Source: Rhodovastum sp963714255 (GTDB taxonomy: Bacteria > Pseudomonadota > Alphaproteobacteria > Acetobacterales > Acetobacteraceae). From it: a stretch of 64,000 nt of DNA. The DNA lies in the NCBI GenBank assembly GCA_963714255.1, contig CAVQNU010000025.1, forward strand, positions 1 to 64,000, given 5' to 3'. Position 1 is the first letter of the stretch. The number at the start of each line of letters is the position of its first letter. Made by a program: the position numbers and the translations under genes. Below are positions 34,459 through 45,298 of the stretch, one piece after another. The notes under the pieces are model-generated. The model did not search any database, was not told the origin of the DNA, and saw only the letters and a program-made list of their open reading frames with translations.

Positions 34459-35824
34459 CCTGCCTGCTCCTACGTGGGCCACCTCCGGCCGCCAGCGCCC
34501 GCAAATCCGCGGCGGCCGCGCGCAGCACAGGCCCCCATTCCCCCGGCGCCGGCTGCCGGTACAGCCGCAGCCTCGGATACCACGGGCTGTCGCGCCGCCC
34601 GTGCAGCCAGCGCCAGCACATGTCATAGCGTGACAGCAACCACACCCGCCGCCCCAGCGCGCCGGCCAGATGTGCCACCGACGTGTCCACCGCAATCACC
34701 AGATCCAGCCCCGCCACCACGGCCGCCGTGTCATCGAAATCCGCGCAATCGGGCATCGGATCGGCCACGCCGGGCCATGGCGGCGGCGCCCGGTCCTTCT
34801 GCAGTGACACGAACCGCACCCCGCCAATCCGCGCCAGTGGCGCCAGCGCCTCGACCGGCAGCGACCGCCGCGCATCCATCGCATGCGCAACCGCCATGCC
34901 CGGCCGCGACGCCCCGGCCCACACCAGCCCGACCCGCAGCCCCTCCCCATCCAGCCGCGACCGCCACAACGCCGCCTTCGCCGCATCGACTTCAAGATAG
35001 GGAACCTGCGCCGGGACGCTTTGCAGCGTGGTGCCGAAACAATGCGGCAGGGTGAGCATCGGGCAGTGCAGGTCGTACGCCGGCAACGCCTCGCCGCGCC
35101 CCAGCACCGCGACCGGCCCCGGCAGACGCTGCAGCAGACGCACCAGCGGCGTCTGTACACGCAACACCACCCGCGCCCCGCGTTGCGCCAGCAACGGCAC
35201 ATACCGCACGAACTGCAGCGTGTCGCCGAAGCCGCCCTCATCATGCACCAGAACGGTCCGCCCGGCCGGGTCCTCGCCCTTCCAGCAAGGGCCTTCTATC
35301 CGGTGCGGCAGCATGTCCGGCACACGCCAGCGCCATTCGTGCTCGGCGAAACCGCGCGCCAGGTCACCGGCGGCCAGCAAAGCCAGCGCATGATTGGCAC
35401 GCACCGCCGGCGCCTGCGGCGCCAGCTCCACCGCCGCGGCATGCACCGCCAGCGCCTGCCGCGCCATCCCCTGCTCGGCCAGCGCCACGCCCAGGTTGGT
35501 CCATGCGTTCGCGTCGTGCGGATTGAGGCGCAGCGCCGTGGCATAGGCTTCCATCGCCTCGCCATAGCGCTGCTGACTGTGCAGCGCCGTGCCAAGATTG
35601 CCCCAGGCAGCCCAGAACCCGGGCTGCCGCGCCAGGGACGCGCGACAGGCCGCCTCGGCCTCGCCATGCCGCTGAGCGGCGTTCAGCACCGCGCCCAGGT
35701 TGCTCAGCGCCTCGGCATCGCCCGGCGCGCGGTCGGCGAGGGTGCGGAAGGCTGCTTCCGCCGCCGCCAACTGCCCTGCCGCATAGGCGGCACATCCTTC
35801 CGCCAGCAGCGATCCTGCCGCCAT
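34436..35824 (-). CDS. TPR protein with a glycosyltransferase-like C-terminal domain
   Basis: 462 residues. The first 170 are tetratricopeptide repeats (EALSNLGAVLNAAQRHGEAE, WAAWGNLGTALHSQQRYGEA, NAWTNLGVALAEQGMARQA). The rest resembles the GT9/ADP-heptose-transferase-type fold that often follows TPRs: FGDTLQFVRYVPLL, VGLVWAGAS, DLVIAVDTSVAHLAGALGR. It may glycosylate a surface structure; the substrate is unknown. Confidence 0.75.
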   Translation of the reverse strand: MAAGSLLAEGCAAYAAGQLAAAEAAFRTLADRAPGDAEALSNLGAVLNAAQRHGEAEAACRASLARQPGFWAAWGNLGTALHSQQRYGEAMEAYATALRLNPHDANAWTNLGVALAEQGMARQALAVHAAAVELAPQAPAVRANHALALLAAGDLARGFAEHEWRWRVPDMLPHRIEGPCWKGEDPAGRTVLVHDEGGFGDTLQFVRYVPLLAQRGARVVLRVQTPLVRLLQRLPGPVAVLGRGEALPAYDLHCPMLTLPHCFGTTLQSVPAQVPYLEVDAAKAALWRSRLDGEGLRVGLVWAGASRPGMAVAHAMDARRSLPVEALAPLARIGGVRFVSLQKDRAPPPWPGVADPMPDCADFDDTAAVVAGLDLVIAVDTSVAHLAGALGRRVWLLSRYDMCWRWLHGRRDSPWYPRLRLYRQPAPGEWGPVLRAAAADLRALAAGGGPRRSRQVKTSASG

Positions 35825-35885
35825 GCCTGCCTTCTCCGCTTCAGGAGCAGAATGGGGGGACGGAATGAAAACACGGTGAAGAACG

Positions 35886-35967
35886 CCGGGGCGCTGCCCC
35901 GGACCCCGGCAGGGGCTTTGCCCCTGCACCCCACCAAGGGCCAAAGGCCCTTCGAACCCATTACTTA
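35886..35967. repeat. Palindromic repeat, copy 8 (second subtype)
   Basis: Stems CCGGGGC-GCT-GCCCCGG, CAGGGGC-TTT-GCCCCTG and AAGGGCC-AAA-GGCCCTT, spaced by GACCCC-like linkers and ending ACCCATTACTTA. The same three-stem order recurs in copy 15. The thioesterase stop (TTA, 35965-35967) is in its end. Confidence 0.8.
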
Positions 35968-36411
35968 GGTGAATTGCTCCGGCGGTAGCGCCATGATGGT
36001 CTGCTGGCCGACCCCACATACCCTCGCCCGGCCTTGCGCGTCCAGCGCCGCGACCTCCATGCGGGTCACGGTCAACTGCCGGCCCGCCCGCACCACGTGC
36101 CCAGTGGCGACAATCGCACTGCCGGTAGCCGGGGCGATGAAGTTGATCTTGTATTCGACCGTCAGTACCTGCCAGCCCGCTTCGCACAGCGTCATCGCCG
36201 CATAGCCGCCGGCAACATCGGCCACCATGCCGATCACGCCGCCATGAAAGAACCCATGGTGCTGCGTCACCGCCTCGGAATACGGCACCCGGATCACGCA
36301 GCGCCCCGGCTCGACCGCGTCCAGCACCGCCCCGATCGTGCGCAACGCGCCCTGGCTGGCGAAACTGGCAGCGACATCCTCGGCAAACGCCGGGTTGCGC
36401 GGCTTGGTCAC
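35965..36411 (-). CDS. PaaI-family hotdog thioesterase
   Basis: 148 residues, the family length. The hotdog core has HHGFFHGGVIGMVADVAGGYAA (catalytic HGG-plus-acid loop), followed by LTVEYKINFIAPATG. It hydrolyses an acyl-CoA thioester; the acyl group is unknown. It overlaps thiD by 4 bp and ends in repeat copy 8. Confidence 0.85.
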   Translation of the reverse strand: MTKPRNPAFAEDVAASFASQGALRTIGAVLDAVEPGRCVIRVPYSEAVTQHHGFFHGGVIGMVADVAGGYAAMTLCEAGWQVLTVEYKINFIAPATGSAIVATGHVVRAGRQLTVTRMEVAALDAQGRARVCGVGQQTIMALPPEQFT

Positions 36412-37223
36412 TGCAGCGCCGCCAGCCGGGCGGGATCGACCGTCACCGCATGGTTCAGCGGCCCATGCCCGCCACCAAATCCCGGCGCCGAAACAATCGC
36501 CGCCTGCACATAGGCATGCGCCCGCCCGACCGCCGCCCGCAGCTCCATCCCTTGCGCCAGCCCCGCCGCAATCGCGCTGGCCAGCGTGCAGCCGGTGCCA
36601 TGCGTATGCCGCGTGGCGATGCGCGCAGCGCGGAACGCGACCACGCCGGCCTCGGTCGCCAGCACATCAACCACCTCTGTCCCTTCGAGATGCCCGCCCT
36701 TCACCAGCACCGCCGCCACCCCCAGCGCCCGCAACGCCACGGCCGCGCAACCCATCGAAGCCGCGTCAGTGATCGCCATGCCGCTCAGCGCCTCGGCCTC
36801 CGGCACGTTGGGCGTGATCACCGCCGCCATCGGCAGCAGACGCTGCCGGAAACCCGCCAGCGCCGCGGCATCCAGCAGCGCCGCCCCCCCCTTGGCCAGC
36901 ATCACCGGATCGACCACCAGCGCCACGCCCCGCGCCTTCGCCGCCAGCACGGCGCAGACCGCCTCGACCGCCGCAGCGCTCACCAGCATGCCGGTCTTGA
37001 TCGCATCGGCGCCGATGTCATCCAGTACGCACGCCATTTGTGCGGCCACCGTCGCCGGCGGCACCGGATGGACGAAATGCACGCCGTGCGTGTCCTGCAC
37101 GGTAATCGCGGTCACCGCCGTCATCGCATAGGCGCCGAGCGCCGTAATCGTCTTGATGTCCGCCTGGATGCCCGCCCCGCCGCCGGAATCCGACCCGGCA
37201 ACCACCAGCACCCGCCCGTGCAC
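36408..37223 (-). CDS. thiD: Hydroxymethylpyrimidine/phosphomethylpyrimidine kinase
   Basis: 271 residues. Ribokinase-like fold with VVAGSDSGGGAGIQADIKT at the start, VVDPVMLAKGG in the middle and the anion-hole DTHGTGCTLASAIAA-type block (HTHGTGCTLASAIA) near the end. It phosphorylates HMP and HMP-P for thiamine synthesis. It lies 8 bp after glmM and overlaps the thioesterase gene, so it probably belongs to the folP-glmM transcript. No TPP riboswitch is visible. Confidence 0.92.
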   Translation of the reverse strand: MHGRVLVVAGSDSGGGAGIQADIKTITALGAYAMTAVTAITVQDTHGVHFVHPVPPATVAAQMACVLDDIGADAIKTGMLVSAAAVEAVCAVLAAKARGVALVVDPVMLAKGGAALLDAAALAGFRQRLLPMAAVITPNVPEAEALSGMAITDAASMGCAAVALRALGVAAVLVKGGHLEGTEVVDVLATEAGVVAFRAARIATRHTHGTGCTLASAIAAGLAQGMELRAAVGRAHAYVQAAIVSAPGFGGGHGPLNHAVTVDPARLAALQ

Positions 37224-37231
37224 CGGCGCGC

Positions 37232-38593
37232 TCAGGCCGCGGCGACGGCGACTGCGCCGATCTCGGCGCAGATTTCATCGACCACGCGCAGCACCAGCGC
37301 GGGGTCCTCGCCCTCCGCCATGACGCGCACCAGCGGCTCGGTGCCGCTGCGACGGATCAGTAGCCTTCCGCTGGCGGCCAGCGCCGCCTCGCCGGCCGCA
37401 ACGGCCCGTTTCACCCGCTCCGCCTCCAGCGGCGAGCCCCCGGCGTAGCGGACATTCTTCAGCACCTGCGGCAACGGCTCGAACAGCCGCGCCACCTCGC
37501 TCGCCGGCCTGCCGTCTTCCACCAGCACCGCCAGCAGTTGCAGCGCCGCCAGCAGCCCGTCGCCGGTGGTAGCGTAGTCGGACATGATCACGTGGCCCGA
37601 CTGCTCGCCGCCCAGGTTCAGCCCGCGTTCGCGCATGCGCTCCATGACGTAGCGGTCGCCCACCTGGGTGCGGTGCAGCGCAATGCCCTGCCCGCCCAAA
37701 AACCGCTCCAGCCCCAGGTTGGACATCACGGTCGCCGCAATTCCGCCGCCGGCGAGCCGCCCCTCCTCGCTCCAGGAGCGCGCGATCAGCGCCAGAATCT
37801 GGTCGCCGTCGATGATGCGGCCCTGCTCATCGGACAAAATCAGCCGGTCGGCATCGCCGTCCAGTGCCAGCCCCAGCCTGGCGCCATGCCGCTTCACTTC
37901 GCCGCAAATGAACTCCGGCACCGTGGAGCCGCAGCCGCGGTTGATATTGAACCCATCAGGCGAAACGCCCACCGGGATCACCTCGGCGCCCAGCTCCCAC
38001 AGCACCGTGGGGGCCACCCGGTAGGCGGCACCATGGGCGCAATCCACCACGATCTTCAGCCCGTCCAGCCGCAGCCCGCGCGGGAAACTGGCCTTGGCCG
38101 ACTCGATATAGCGCCCGGCCGCATCGTCCAGCCGCGAGGCGCGGCCGAGCTTGGCGGGGCCCGCCAGTTGCGCCGACAGGTCGCTCTCCATCAGCGCCTC
38201 GATCCCCGCCTCGGTTTCGTCCGACAGCTTGTAGCCGTCCGGGCCGAACAGCTTGATGCCGTTGTCCTCGTAGGGGTTGTGGCTGGCCGAGATCATCACC
38301 CCCAGATCGGCGCGCAGGCTGCGCGTCAGCAGCGCGATGGCCGGCGTCGGCAGCGGCCCCACCAGCACCACGTCCATCCCGGCGCCGACGAAGCCCGCGG
38401 TCAGCGCCGGCTCGATCATGTAGCCCGACAGCCGCGTGTCCTTGCCGATGACCACGCGATGGCGGTGCGCGCCGCGGGTGAACCACAGCCCGGCTGCCTG
38501 GCCGAGCCGCAGGCCAAGCCCCGCGGTCATCGGATCGGTATTGGCTTTGCCGCGGATTCCGTCGGTGCCGAACAGGCGACGCGCGCTGGACAT
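37232..38593 (-). CDS. glmM: Phosphoglucosamine mutase
   Basis: 453 residues, full length. RLFGTDGIRGKAN at the start, the phosphoserine loop ISASHNP (Ser104), the magnesium site DGDADR, the sugar loop GGEQSGHVI and the phosphate-binding RRSGTEP. It converts glucosamine-6-P to glucosamine-1-P for UDP-GlcNAc, and so for peptidoglycan and lipopolysaccharide. It sits downstream of folP, a widespread bacterial arrangement. Confidence 0.95.
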   Translation of the reverse strand: MSSARRLFGTDGIRGKANTDPMTAGLGLRLGQAAGLWFTRGAHRHRVVIGKDTRLSGYMIEPALTAGFVGAGMDVVLVGPLPTPAIALLTRSLRADLGVMISASHNPYEDNGIKLFGPDGYKLSDETEAGIEALMESDLSAQLAGPAKLGRASRLDDAAGRYIESAKASFPRGLRLDGLKIVVDCAHGAAYRVAPTVLWELGAEVIPVGVSPDGFNINRGCGSTVPEFICGEVKRHGARLGLALDGDADRLILSDEQGRIIDGDQILALIARSWSEEGRLAGGGIAATVMSNLGLERFLGGQGIALHRTQVGDRYVMERMRERGLNLGGEQSGHVIMSDYATTGDGLLAALQLLAVLVEDGRPASEVARLFEPLPQVLKNVRYAGGSPLEAERVKRAVAAGEAALAASGRLLIRRSGTEPLVRVMAEGEDPALVLRVVDEICAEIGAVAVAAA

Positions 38594-38655
38594 GGAGAGC
38601 AGGCCTCGGAACAGTGCGCCCGCCGAAGGGCGAACGTGCACGAAACTGATTTATC

Positions 38656-39654
38656 CTACCCCTGGATGGCGCGCCACACCCGCACCGCCTGCGCCGTCTC
38701 GGCCACATCATGCACCCGCAGCACCGCCGCCCCGCGCAGGCACGCAGCCAGCCCCGCCGCCAGCGAGCCCGGAAAACGGTTGCGCGGCTCGGCCTCGCCC
38801 CCGGTCCGGCCGACGAAGCGCTTGCGAGACACGCCGACAACCAGGGGAAACCCAAGGCCCAGCAGCACGCCAAGCCGCCCCAGCAAATCCAGGTTGCCCG
38901 CCTCGTCCTTGGCGAATCCGATCCCCGGATCGAGCGCGATCGCCGCCCGCGCGATGCCCGCCGCCTCGGCCGCGGCGACCCGTCCGGCCAGTTCCGCCGC
39001 CACCTCGGCGGCCACGTCGTGATACCGGGCCAGCCCCGCCATCGTCTCGGGCTGCCCGCGCATGTGCATCAGCACCACCGGGCACGCGTGCGCCGCCACC
39101 ACCGCAGCCGCCGCCGGATCATGCGCGAGCGCCGACACATCGTTGACGATGCGCGCACCGGCATCCAGCGCGGCCGCCATGGTGGCGGCATTGCGGGTGT
39201 CGACCGACACCGCCACCCCCGCCGCCGCCAGCGCCCGCACCACTGGCAGCACGCGGCGGCATTCCTCATCCGGCGGCACCGCCCGCGCGCCGGGGCGGGT
39301 GCTTTCGCCGCCGACATCGACCACGTCCGCGCCCGCGGACGCCATCGCCAGCCCGGCGGCAACGGCGTCGGCATGCCGCCCGCCATCGCTGAAACTGTCG
39401 GGGGTAACGTTCAGCACCGCCATGATGGCGGGGCTTGCCGCGAGTCCGGCCCATGCGCGCGGCGCGCAAATCCGGTCCAGCACGGTCTGCCAGCGGGGCG
39501 GCACGGCGGCGACCGGAACCACCGCGCCACCGGGCAACAGCCGCGCGAGGGAAAACGCCGCAGGGCCACCGGCCAGCTTCCGCGCCAGACCGGCAGCGAT
39601 GGAGTCGCGGGCTGCCGTGCCGTGTAGCCAGCCGAGAGGTTCGATCAGGTCCAA
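38656..39654 (-). CDS. folP: Dihydropteroate synthase
   Basis: 332 residues, longer than the usual 270-280 because of about 75 extra N-terminal residues. The TIM-barrel core has MAVLNVTPDSFSDGG, GGESTRPGA, VSVDTRNA, IVNDVSAL and GVSRKRFVG. It joins dihydropterin pyrophosphate to p-aminobenzoate for folate and is the sulfonamide target. It is encoded between ftsH and glmM, with repeat copy 9 separating it from ftsH. Confidence 0.93.
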   Translation of the reverse strand: MDLIEPLGWLHGTAARDSIAAGLARKLAGGPAAFSLARLLPGGAVVPVAAVPPRWQTVLDRICAPRAWAGLAASPAIMAVLNVTPDSFSDGGRHADAVAAGLAMASAGADVVDVGGESTRPGARAVPPDEECRRVLPVVRALAAAGVAVSVDTRNAATMAAALDAGARIVNDVSALAHDPAAAAVVAAHACPVVLMHMRGQPETMAGLARYHDVAAEVAAELAGRVAAAEAAGIARAAIALDPGIGFAKDEAGNLDLLGRLGVLLGLGFPLVVGVSRKRFVGRTGGEAEPRNRFPGSLAAGLAACLRGAAVLRVHDVAETAQAVRVWRAIQG

Positions 39655-39670
39655 GAACTCAGCCCACTAA

Positions 39671-39869
39671 AAAGCAAGCAAGGCCAGGGCTCTGCCCTGG
39701 ACCCGCCAGGGGGCAGTGGCCCCCTGGACCCCGCTACTTTAGACAGTCGCCAGATGAGGCGGTGAACCGGATCACCGCCTCATCCCCTCATCTGGCAATT
39801 GTCTAAAAGGAACGGGTTCCAAAGGGCCACTGCCCCTTGGCGGGTCCAGGGCAGAGCCCTGGCCTTGCT

Positions 39870-39875
<6 letters not shown>
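39671..39875. repeat. Composite palindromic repeat, copy 9 (205-bp full inverted element)
   Basis: Same plan as copy 2: outer AAGCAAGG ends, CCAGGGC/GCCCTGG and CCAGGGGGC-type stems, then a long central stem (TTTAGACA with its complement, GCCAGATGAGGCGG) around GTGAACCGGATCAC. The inner core GAGGCGGTGAACCGG is shared with copy 2 while the flanking stem differs. It contains the ftsH stop codon in its right end and lies upstream of folP. Confidence 0.85.
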
Positions 39876-41789
<1,914 letters not shown>

Positions 41790-41986
41790 GCGATTCCCTG
41801 GCCCGTGGGCCATTCAGTCCTTTGCCGGCCCGCCGCATGGCGGACCCTTTCCCGGAGCTCCCGGTGGTCCGAACCGGACCGTCGTCAGGCCCGGTTCACG
41901 TCCGCAAAACATAGGGTGGCCGGCGGCGTTTCACATCCCCACCCTTTGCGCCCGCTGCGTTTCGCCTCCGCCATGGCGCCCGCGCC

Positions 41987-43228
41987 TCACCCGGCACATC
42001 CATCCGCCGGCATGAACGGCGCCCCGGCGACCGGAACGGAGGGCGCAAAATCCAGCGTGCAGCGGCGACATGTAACCGAATCAGGATAGCAGAGATGGGG
42101 CACCGCGAACAGCACCGCATCACGCCACACCGCGGGCAGGGTTGCCAGCACGGCGGCGGGCAACCCCCTTGCCGCTGGCAGGCCACGTAGCGCCGCCCCG
42201 GCCCGACCCAGCGCCCCGATCAGCGCGCCCTCGGGCAGGTCCGCGCCCGCGGCGAGCCGGAACCGCCCGTCCCAGACAGCGCGCGGCCGCGCCGGAACCG
42301 GCGGCGCCAGCGCCGCCACCTCGCGCGTCAACAGCCAGCCCGGCCCAAGCCGGCCAGCCGGCTGCACCCGCACCCCGCCCAGCGTGGCCGGGCGGAGATC
42401 GGCCGCCAGCGCCGCCACCTGCCGCGGCGCCGGCGCATGCGGCGCGCCGGACAATGTGCGCAGCAGAGCAGCCAGCACCGCCGCCGAAACCGCCCCGGGC
42501 GCCAGCACGGCATAGGCTTCCGGGTACACCCGCACCCGCGCGGCCAGCTCGCCCGCAACCGCCAGCTCGGATGCCGCGCGCGCACGGCCACGCGCGGCCG
42601 CCGCCTCGCCGGCGGCTCGGGTCAGCACCCCCTCCCCCGCCGCGTCGCCCCGCGCCCGGCGCAGCCGCGCCCGCAACGCCAATGCATCCGCGTTCGACGG
42701 GTCCTCCACCCAGGCCACACAAGCCGCGCGCAACAGCGCCCGCAGCCGGCCGGGAGGAACGGTCAGCAGCGGACGCAGCAGGCGAACACCCTCCGCCTCG
42801 GTCAGTGCCGCCATGCCGGCAAGCCCCGCCGCCCCGCTGCCCGACAGCATGCGCATCGCCACCGTCTCCGCCTGGTCGCCGGCATGATGGCCGAACAGCA
42901 GGTGCAGCACGCCCAGACGCACCGCCGCCGCGGCCAGGGCCGCGTGCCGCGCCGCCCTGGCCCGCGCCGCCAGCCCCGGCCCGCGTGCCAGCCCCTGCAG
43001 CACCAGCCCCTGCGCCGGTATCCCCGCCCCGCCGAGCCTTTCCAGCGTCGCCGCGGCCTCGACCCCTGACTCGGGCCGCAAGCCATGGTCCACCACCAAC
43101 GCCGTCACCCGCCCGCCACGCGCCCGCACCCAGTCGCGCGCCAGAAGCGCCAGCGCCATGCTGTCGGCGCCGCCCGAAACCGCTACGGCGAGATGCGGAG
43201 ATGGCTCGAACGGTCCTAGCGGGGCCAT
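41987..43228 (-). CDS. tilS: tRNA(Ile)-lysidine synthase
   Basis: 413 residues. PP-loop SGGADSMALALLARDW near the start, VDHGLRPES and FGHHAGDQAETVAMRML, the pattern of TilS, followed by a divergent C-terminal half rich in Ala/Arg. It modifies C34 of tRNA-Ile(CAU) with lysine so that it reads AUA; essential in most bacteria. The ATG at 43228 is preferred, because an upstream in-frame extension is encoded by repeat copy 10. Confidence 0.88.
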   Translation of the reverse strand: MAPLGPFEPSPHLAVAVSGGADSMALALLARDWVRARGGRVTALVVDHGLRPESGVEAAATLERLGGAGIPAQGLVLQGLARGPGLAARARAARHAALAAAAVRLGVLHLLFGHHAGDQAETVAMRMLSGSGAAGLAGMAALTEAEGVRLLRPLLTVPPGRLRALLRAACVAWVEDPSNADALALRARLRRARGDAAGEGVLTRAAGEAAAARGRARAASELAVAGELAARVRVYPEAYAVLAPGAVSAAVLAALLRTLSGAPHAPAPRQVAALAADLRPATLGGVRVQPAGRLGPGWLLTREVAALAPPVPARPRAVWDGRFRLAAGADLPEGALIGALGRAGAALRGLPAARGLPAAVLATLPAVWRDAVLFAVPHLCYPDSVTCRRCTLDFAPSVPVAGAPFMPADGCAG

Positions 43229-43242
43229 GAGGGCTGCAAAAT

Positions 43243-43290
43243 CGGGGCTTTGCCCCTGGACCCCACCAGGGGCGTAGCCCCTGGGTCCGC
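43243..43290. repeat. Palindromic repeat, copy 10 (short second-subtype form)
   Basis: CGGGGC-TTT-GCCCCTGG, GACCCC and CCAGGGGC-GTA-GCCCCTGG, ending GGTCCGCT. The stop codon of the short-chain dehydrogenase gene overlaps its end, and it lies in the region before tilS. Confidence 0.75.
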
Positions 43291-44039
43291 TATCTTCCAC
43301 CGCTTACCGGCACCAAAGCGCCGGTGACGTAGGCCGCTTCGTCGGAGAGCAGCCAAAGAATCACCCTGGCCACTTCCTCCGCCGTGCCGGCACGCTGCAT
43401 CGGAACAGTCGGCGCCATCCGCTCCAGCCGATCAGCCATCCCCGCCTTGGCATGGATGTCGGTGTCGATCAGGCCGGGACTCACCGCATTCACCCGAATG
43501 CCGCGCGGCGCCAGCTCCTTCGCCGCGCCGATGGTGAAACTGTCGACCGCCCCCTTGGACGCGGCATAATGCACCCATTCGCCCGGACCGCCCAACCCAG
43601 CCGCCCGCGAAGACACATTCACCACCGCCCCGCCCGCTCCGCCCAAATCAGTCGCCATCCGCCGAATCGCCTGCTTGAGCGCGAGAAAACACCCGGTGAC
43701 GTTGGTGGCGAACACACGATCCAGCACCGCCGCATCCACCTGCTCCAGCGTCGCCACCGGCCCGGTGATGCCGGCATTGTTCACCAGCGCCGTCACCCGC
43801 CCAAGCTGGCGGTCCACCGCAGCAAAGAAATCCAACGTCGCCGCCTCGTCGCCGGCATCGGCATGCATCGCCATCGCCGCCCCGCCGGCCGCGATGATCT
43901 CCGCCGCCAGCGCCTGCGCCGCCTCGCGCCCGCCGCGATACGACAGCGCCACCGCATAGCCGCGCGCCGCCCCCAGCCGAGCGGTCGCGGCACCGATGCC
44001 GGCGCCACCCCCGGTGATCACCAGAACCGGCTTCTGCAT
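43290..44039 (-). CDS. Short-chain dehydrogenase/reductase
   Basis: 249 residues. Classical SDR: cofactor motif TGGGAGIGAATARLG, NNAG, catalytic Ser in VVNVSS and YAASKGAVD (Tyr-x3-Lys), ending LVPVSGGR. It reduces or oxidises an alcohol/carbonyl with NAD(P). It starts 4 bp after the diaminopropionate ammonia-lyase gene and is probably co-transcribed; the substrate is unknown. Confidence 0.88.
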   Translation of the reverse strand: MQKPVLVITGGGAGIGAATARLGAARGYAVALSYRGGREAAQALAAEIIAAGGAAMAMHADAGDEAATLDFFAAVDRQLGRVTALVNNAGITGPVATLEQVDAAVLDRVFATNVTGCFLALKQAIRRMATDLGGAGGAVVNVSSRAAGLGGPGEWVHYAASKGAVDSFTIGAAKELAPRGIRVNAVSPGLIDTDIHAKAGMADRLERMAPTVPMQRAGTAEEVARVILWLLSDEAAYVTGALVPVSGGR

Positions 44040-44043
44040 CGTC

Positions 44044-45201
44044 CTATCCCTCCACCATGCGCCTGTACATTTCGGGATCGGTCGCGCCCTCGGTGCTGAA
44101 CAGCAGCACCCGGCTGTCGGGCCGCAGCCCCAGCGTCTCACGCGCCGCCGGGTCGGCGGCAGCCAGCAGAAAACCGGCCAGCCCCGCCACGCCCGACTCG
44201 CCGGAAACGATCCCCTGGCGGGCCAGCAACTTCATGCAGGCAATGGCGGCCGCGTCCGGCACCGCCATGAAGGCGGCGGCACCCCGCTCCAGCTCGGCCC
44301 AGGCGAGCAGGCTCGGCGCGCCACAGGCCAGGCCCGCCATCACAGTGTCGAGATCGCCCGGAATGGCGGTGAGCGCGCCCAGCTCGGCGCTGGCCAGCAG
44401 GCAGGCCGCACGGTCCGGCTCGACCACCACCAGACACGGCGGCGGCACGACACGAGCGCGCAGATGCACCGAAACCGCGGCAGGCAGACCGCCAACCCCG
44501 CCCTGCACGAACACATGCGTCGGTGGCGCGCCCTGCCATTGGTCCATCGCCTCGTCGGCCATCAGCCGGTAGCCCTGCATCACCAGCACCGGCACCGAGG
44601 TGTACCCCGGCCAGGACGTGTCCGACACCACGAACCACCCCTCCGCCGCCGCCACGCTCGCCGCCGCGCGCACGGCATCGTCATAGGTGCCGCGCACGCG
44701 CCGCACCTCCGCGCCATACCGCGCGATCGCATCGGCGCGGCCCGGACTGACCGTATGGGAGATAAATATAACACACTGGCAACCAAACCGCTGCGCGCCC
44801 CAGGCGACGGACCGTCCGTGGTTGCCGTCGGTGGCGCAGGTGACGGTCACCGTCCGGGTTGCCTCGACATAGTGCCCGGCCACCAGATCACCGGAGGTCG
44901 CCGCCCGCGCCACGCCGCGCCGTGCCAGTTCGGCGATCAGCACATGCGCCACCGCATAGGCGCCGCCGAGCGCCTTGAAGCTGCCCAGCCCGAAGCGCTC
45001 CGCCTCGTCCTTCAGCCGCACCGCGCCGACGCCGGCCTGCGCGGCAATGGAAGGCAGGTCGCGCAGCGGCGTCGGCGCGTAGCCGGGCCAGGAGGTGATT
45101 TCGGCACGGGCCCGCCGGAACCCGCCCGCCGGCAGCACGACACTGCCCGGCACACCGGCACGCGGGTTGGGGAACAGGCGGAAAGGGTACGGGTCGAGCA
45201 T
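44044..45201 (-). CDS. dpaL: Diaminopropionate ammonia-lyase
   Basis: 385 residues, family length. PLP-fold type II, with the Schiff-base Lys in RFGLGSFKALGGAYA, the Asn/Gly phosphate region CATDGNHGRSVAWGA, the glycine loop FVQGGVGGLPAAV and a C-terminal FSTEGATDP. It converts 2,3-diaminopropionate to pyruvate and ammonia. It is first in a two-gene unit with a short-chain dehydrogenase. Confidence 0.87.
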   Translation of the reverse strand: MLDPYPFRLFPNPRAGVPGSVVLPAGGFRRARAEITSWPGYAPTPLRDLPSIAAQAGVGAVRLKDEAERFGLGSFKALGGAYAVAHVLIAELARRGVARAATSGDLVAGHYVEATRTVTVTCATDGNHGRSVAWGAQRFGCQCVIFISHTVSPGRADAIARYGAEVRRVRGTYDDAVRAAASVAAAEGWFVVSDTSWPGYTSVPVLVMQGYRLMADEAMDQWQGAPPTHVFVQGGVGGLPAAVSVHLRARVVPPPCLVVVEPDRAACLLASAELGALTAIPGDLDTVMAGLACGAPSLLAWAELERGAAAFMAVPDAAAIACMKLLARQGIVSGESGVAGLAGFLLAAADPAARETLGLRPDSRVLLFSTEGATDPEMYRRMVEG

Positions 45202-45298
45202 GCGCGCAGGCTGCGACGATGAGGCCCGGACTGCAAGAGTTGTTCACCCCAGCACGCTGTGCCAGCATGGGAATCGCCGGTTTCAATTCTTGCAAGGA

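Noticed and set aside
42000..43300. A longer start for tilS about 24 codons upstream
   Set aside because: The extra residues are encoded by repeat copy 10; the PP-loop sits at the usual distance from the ATG at 43228.
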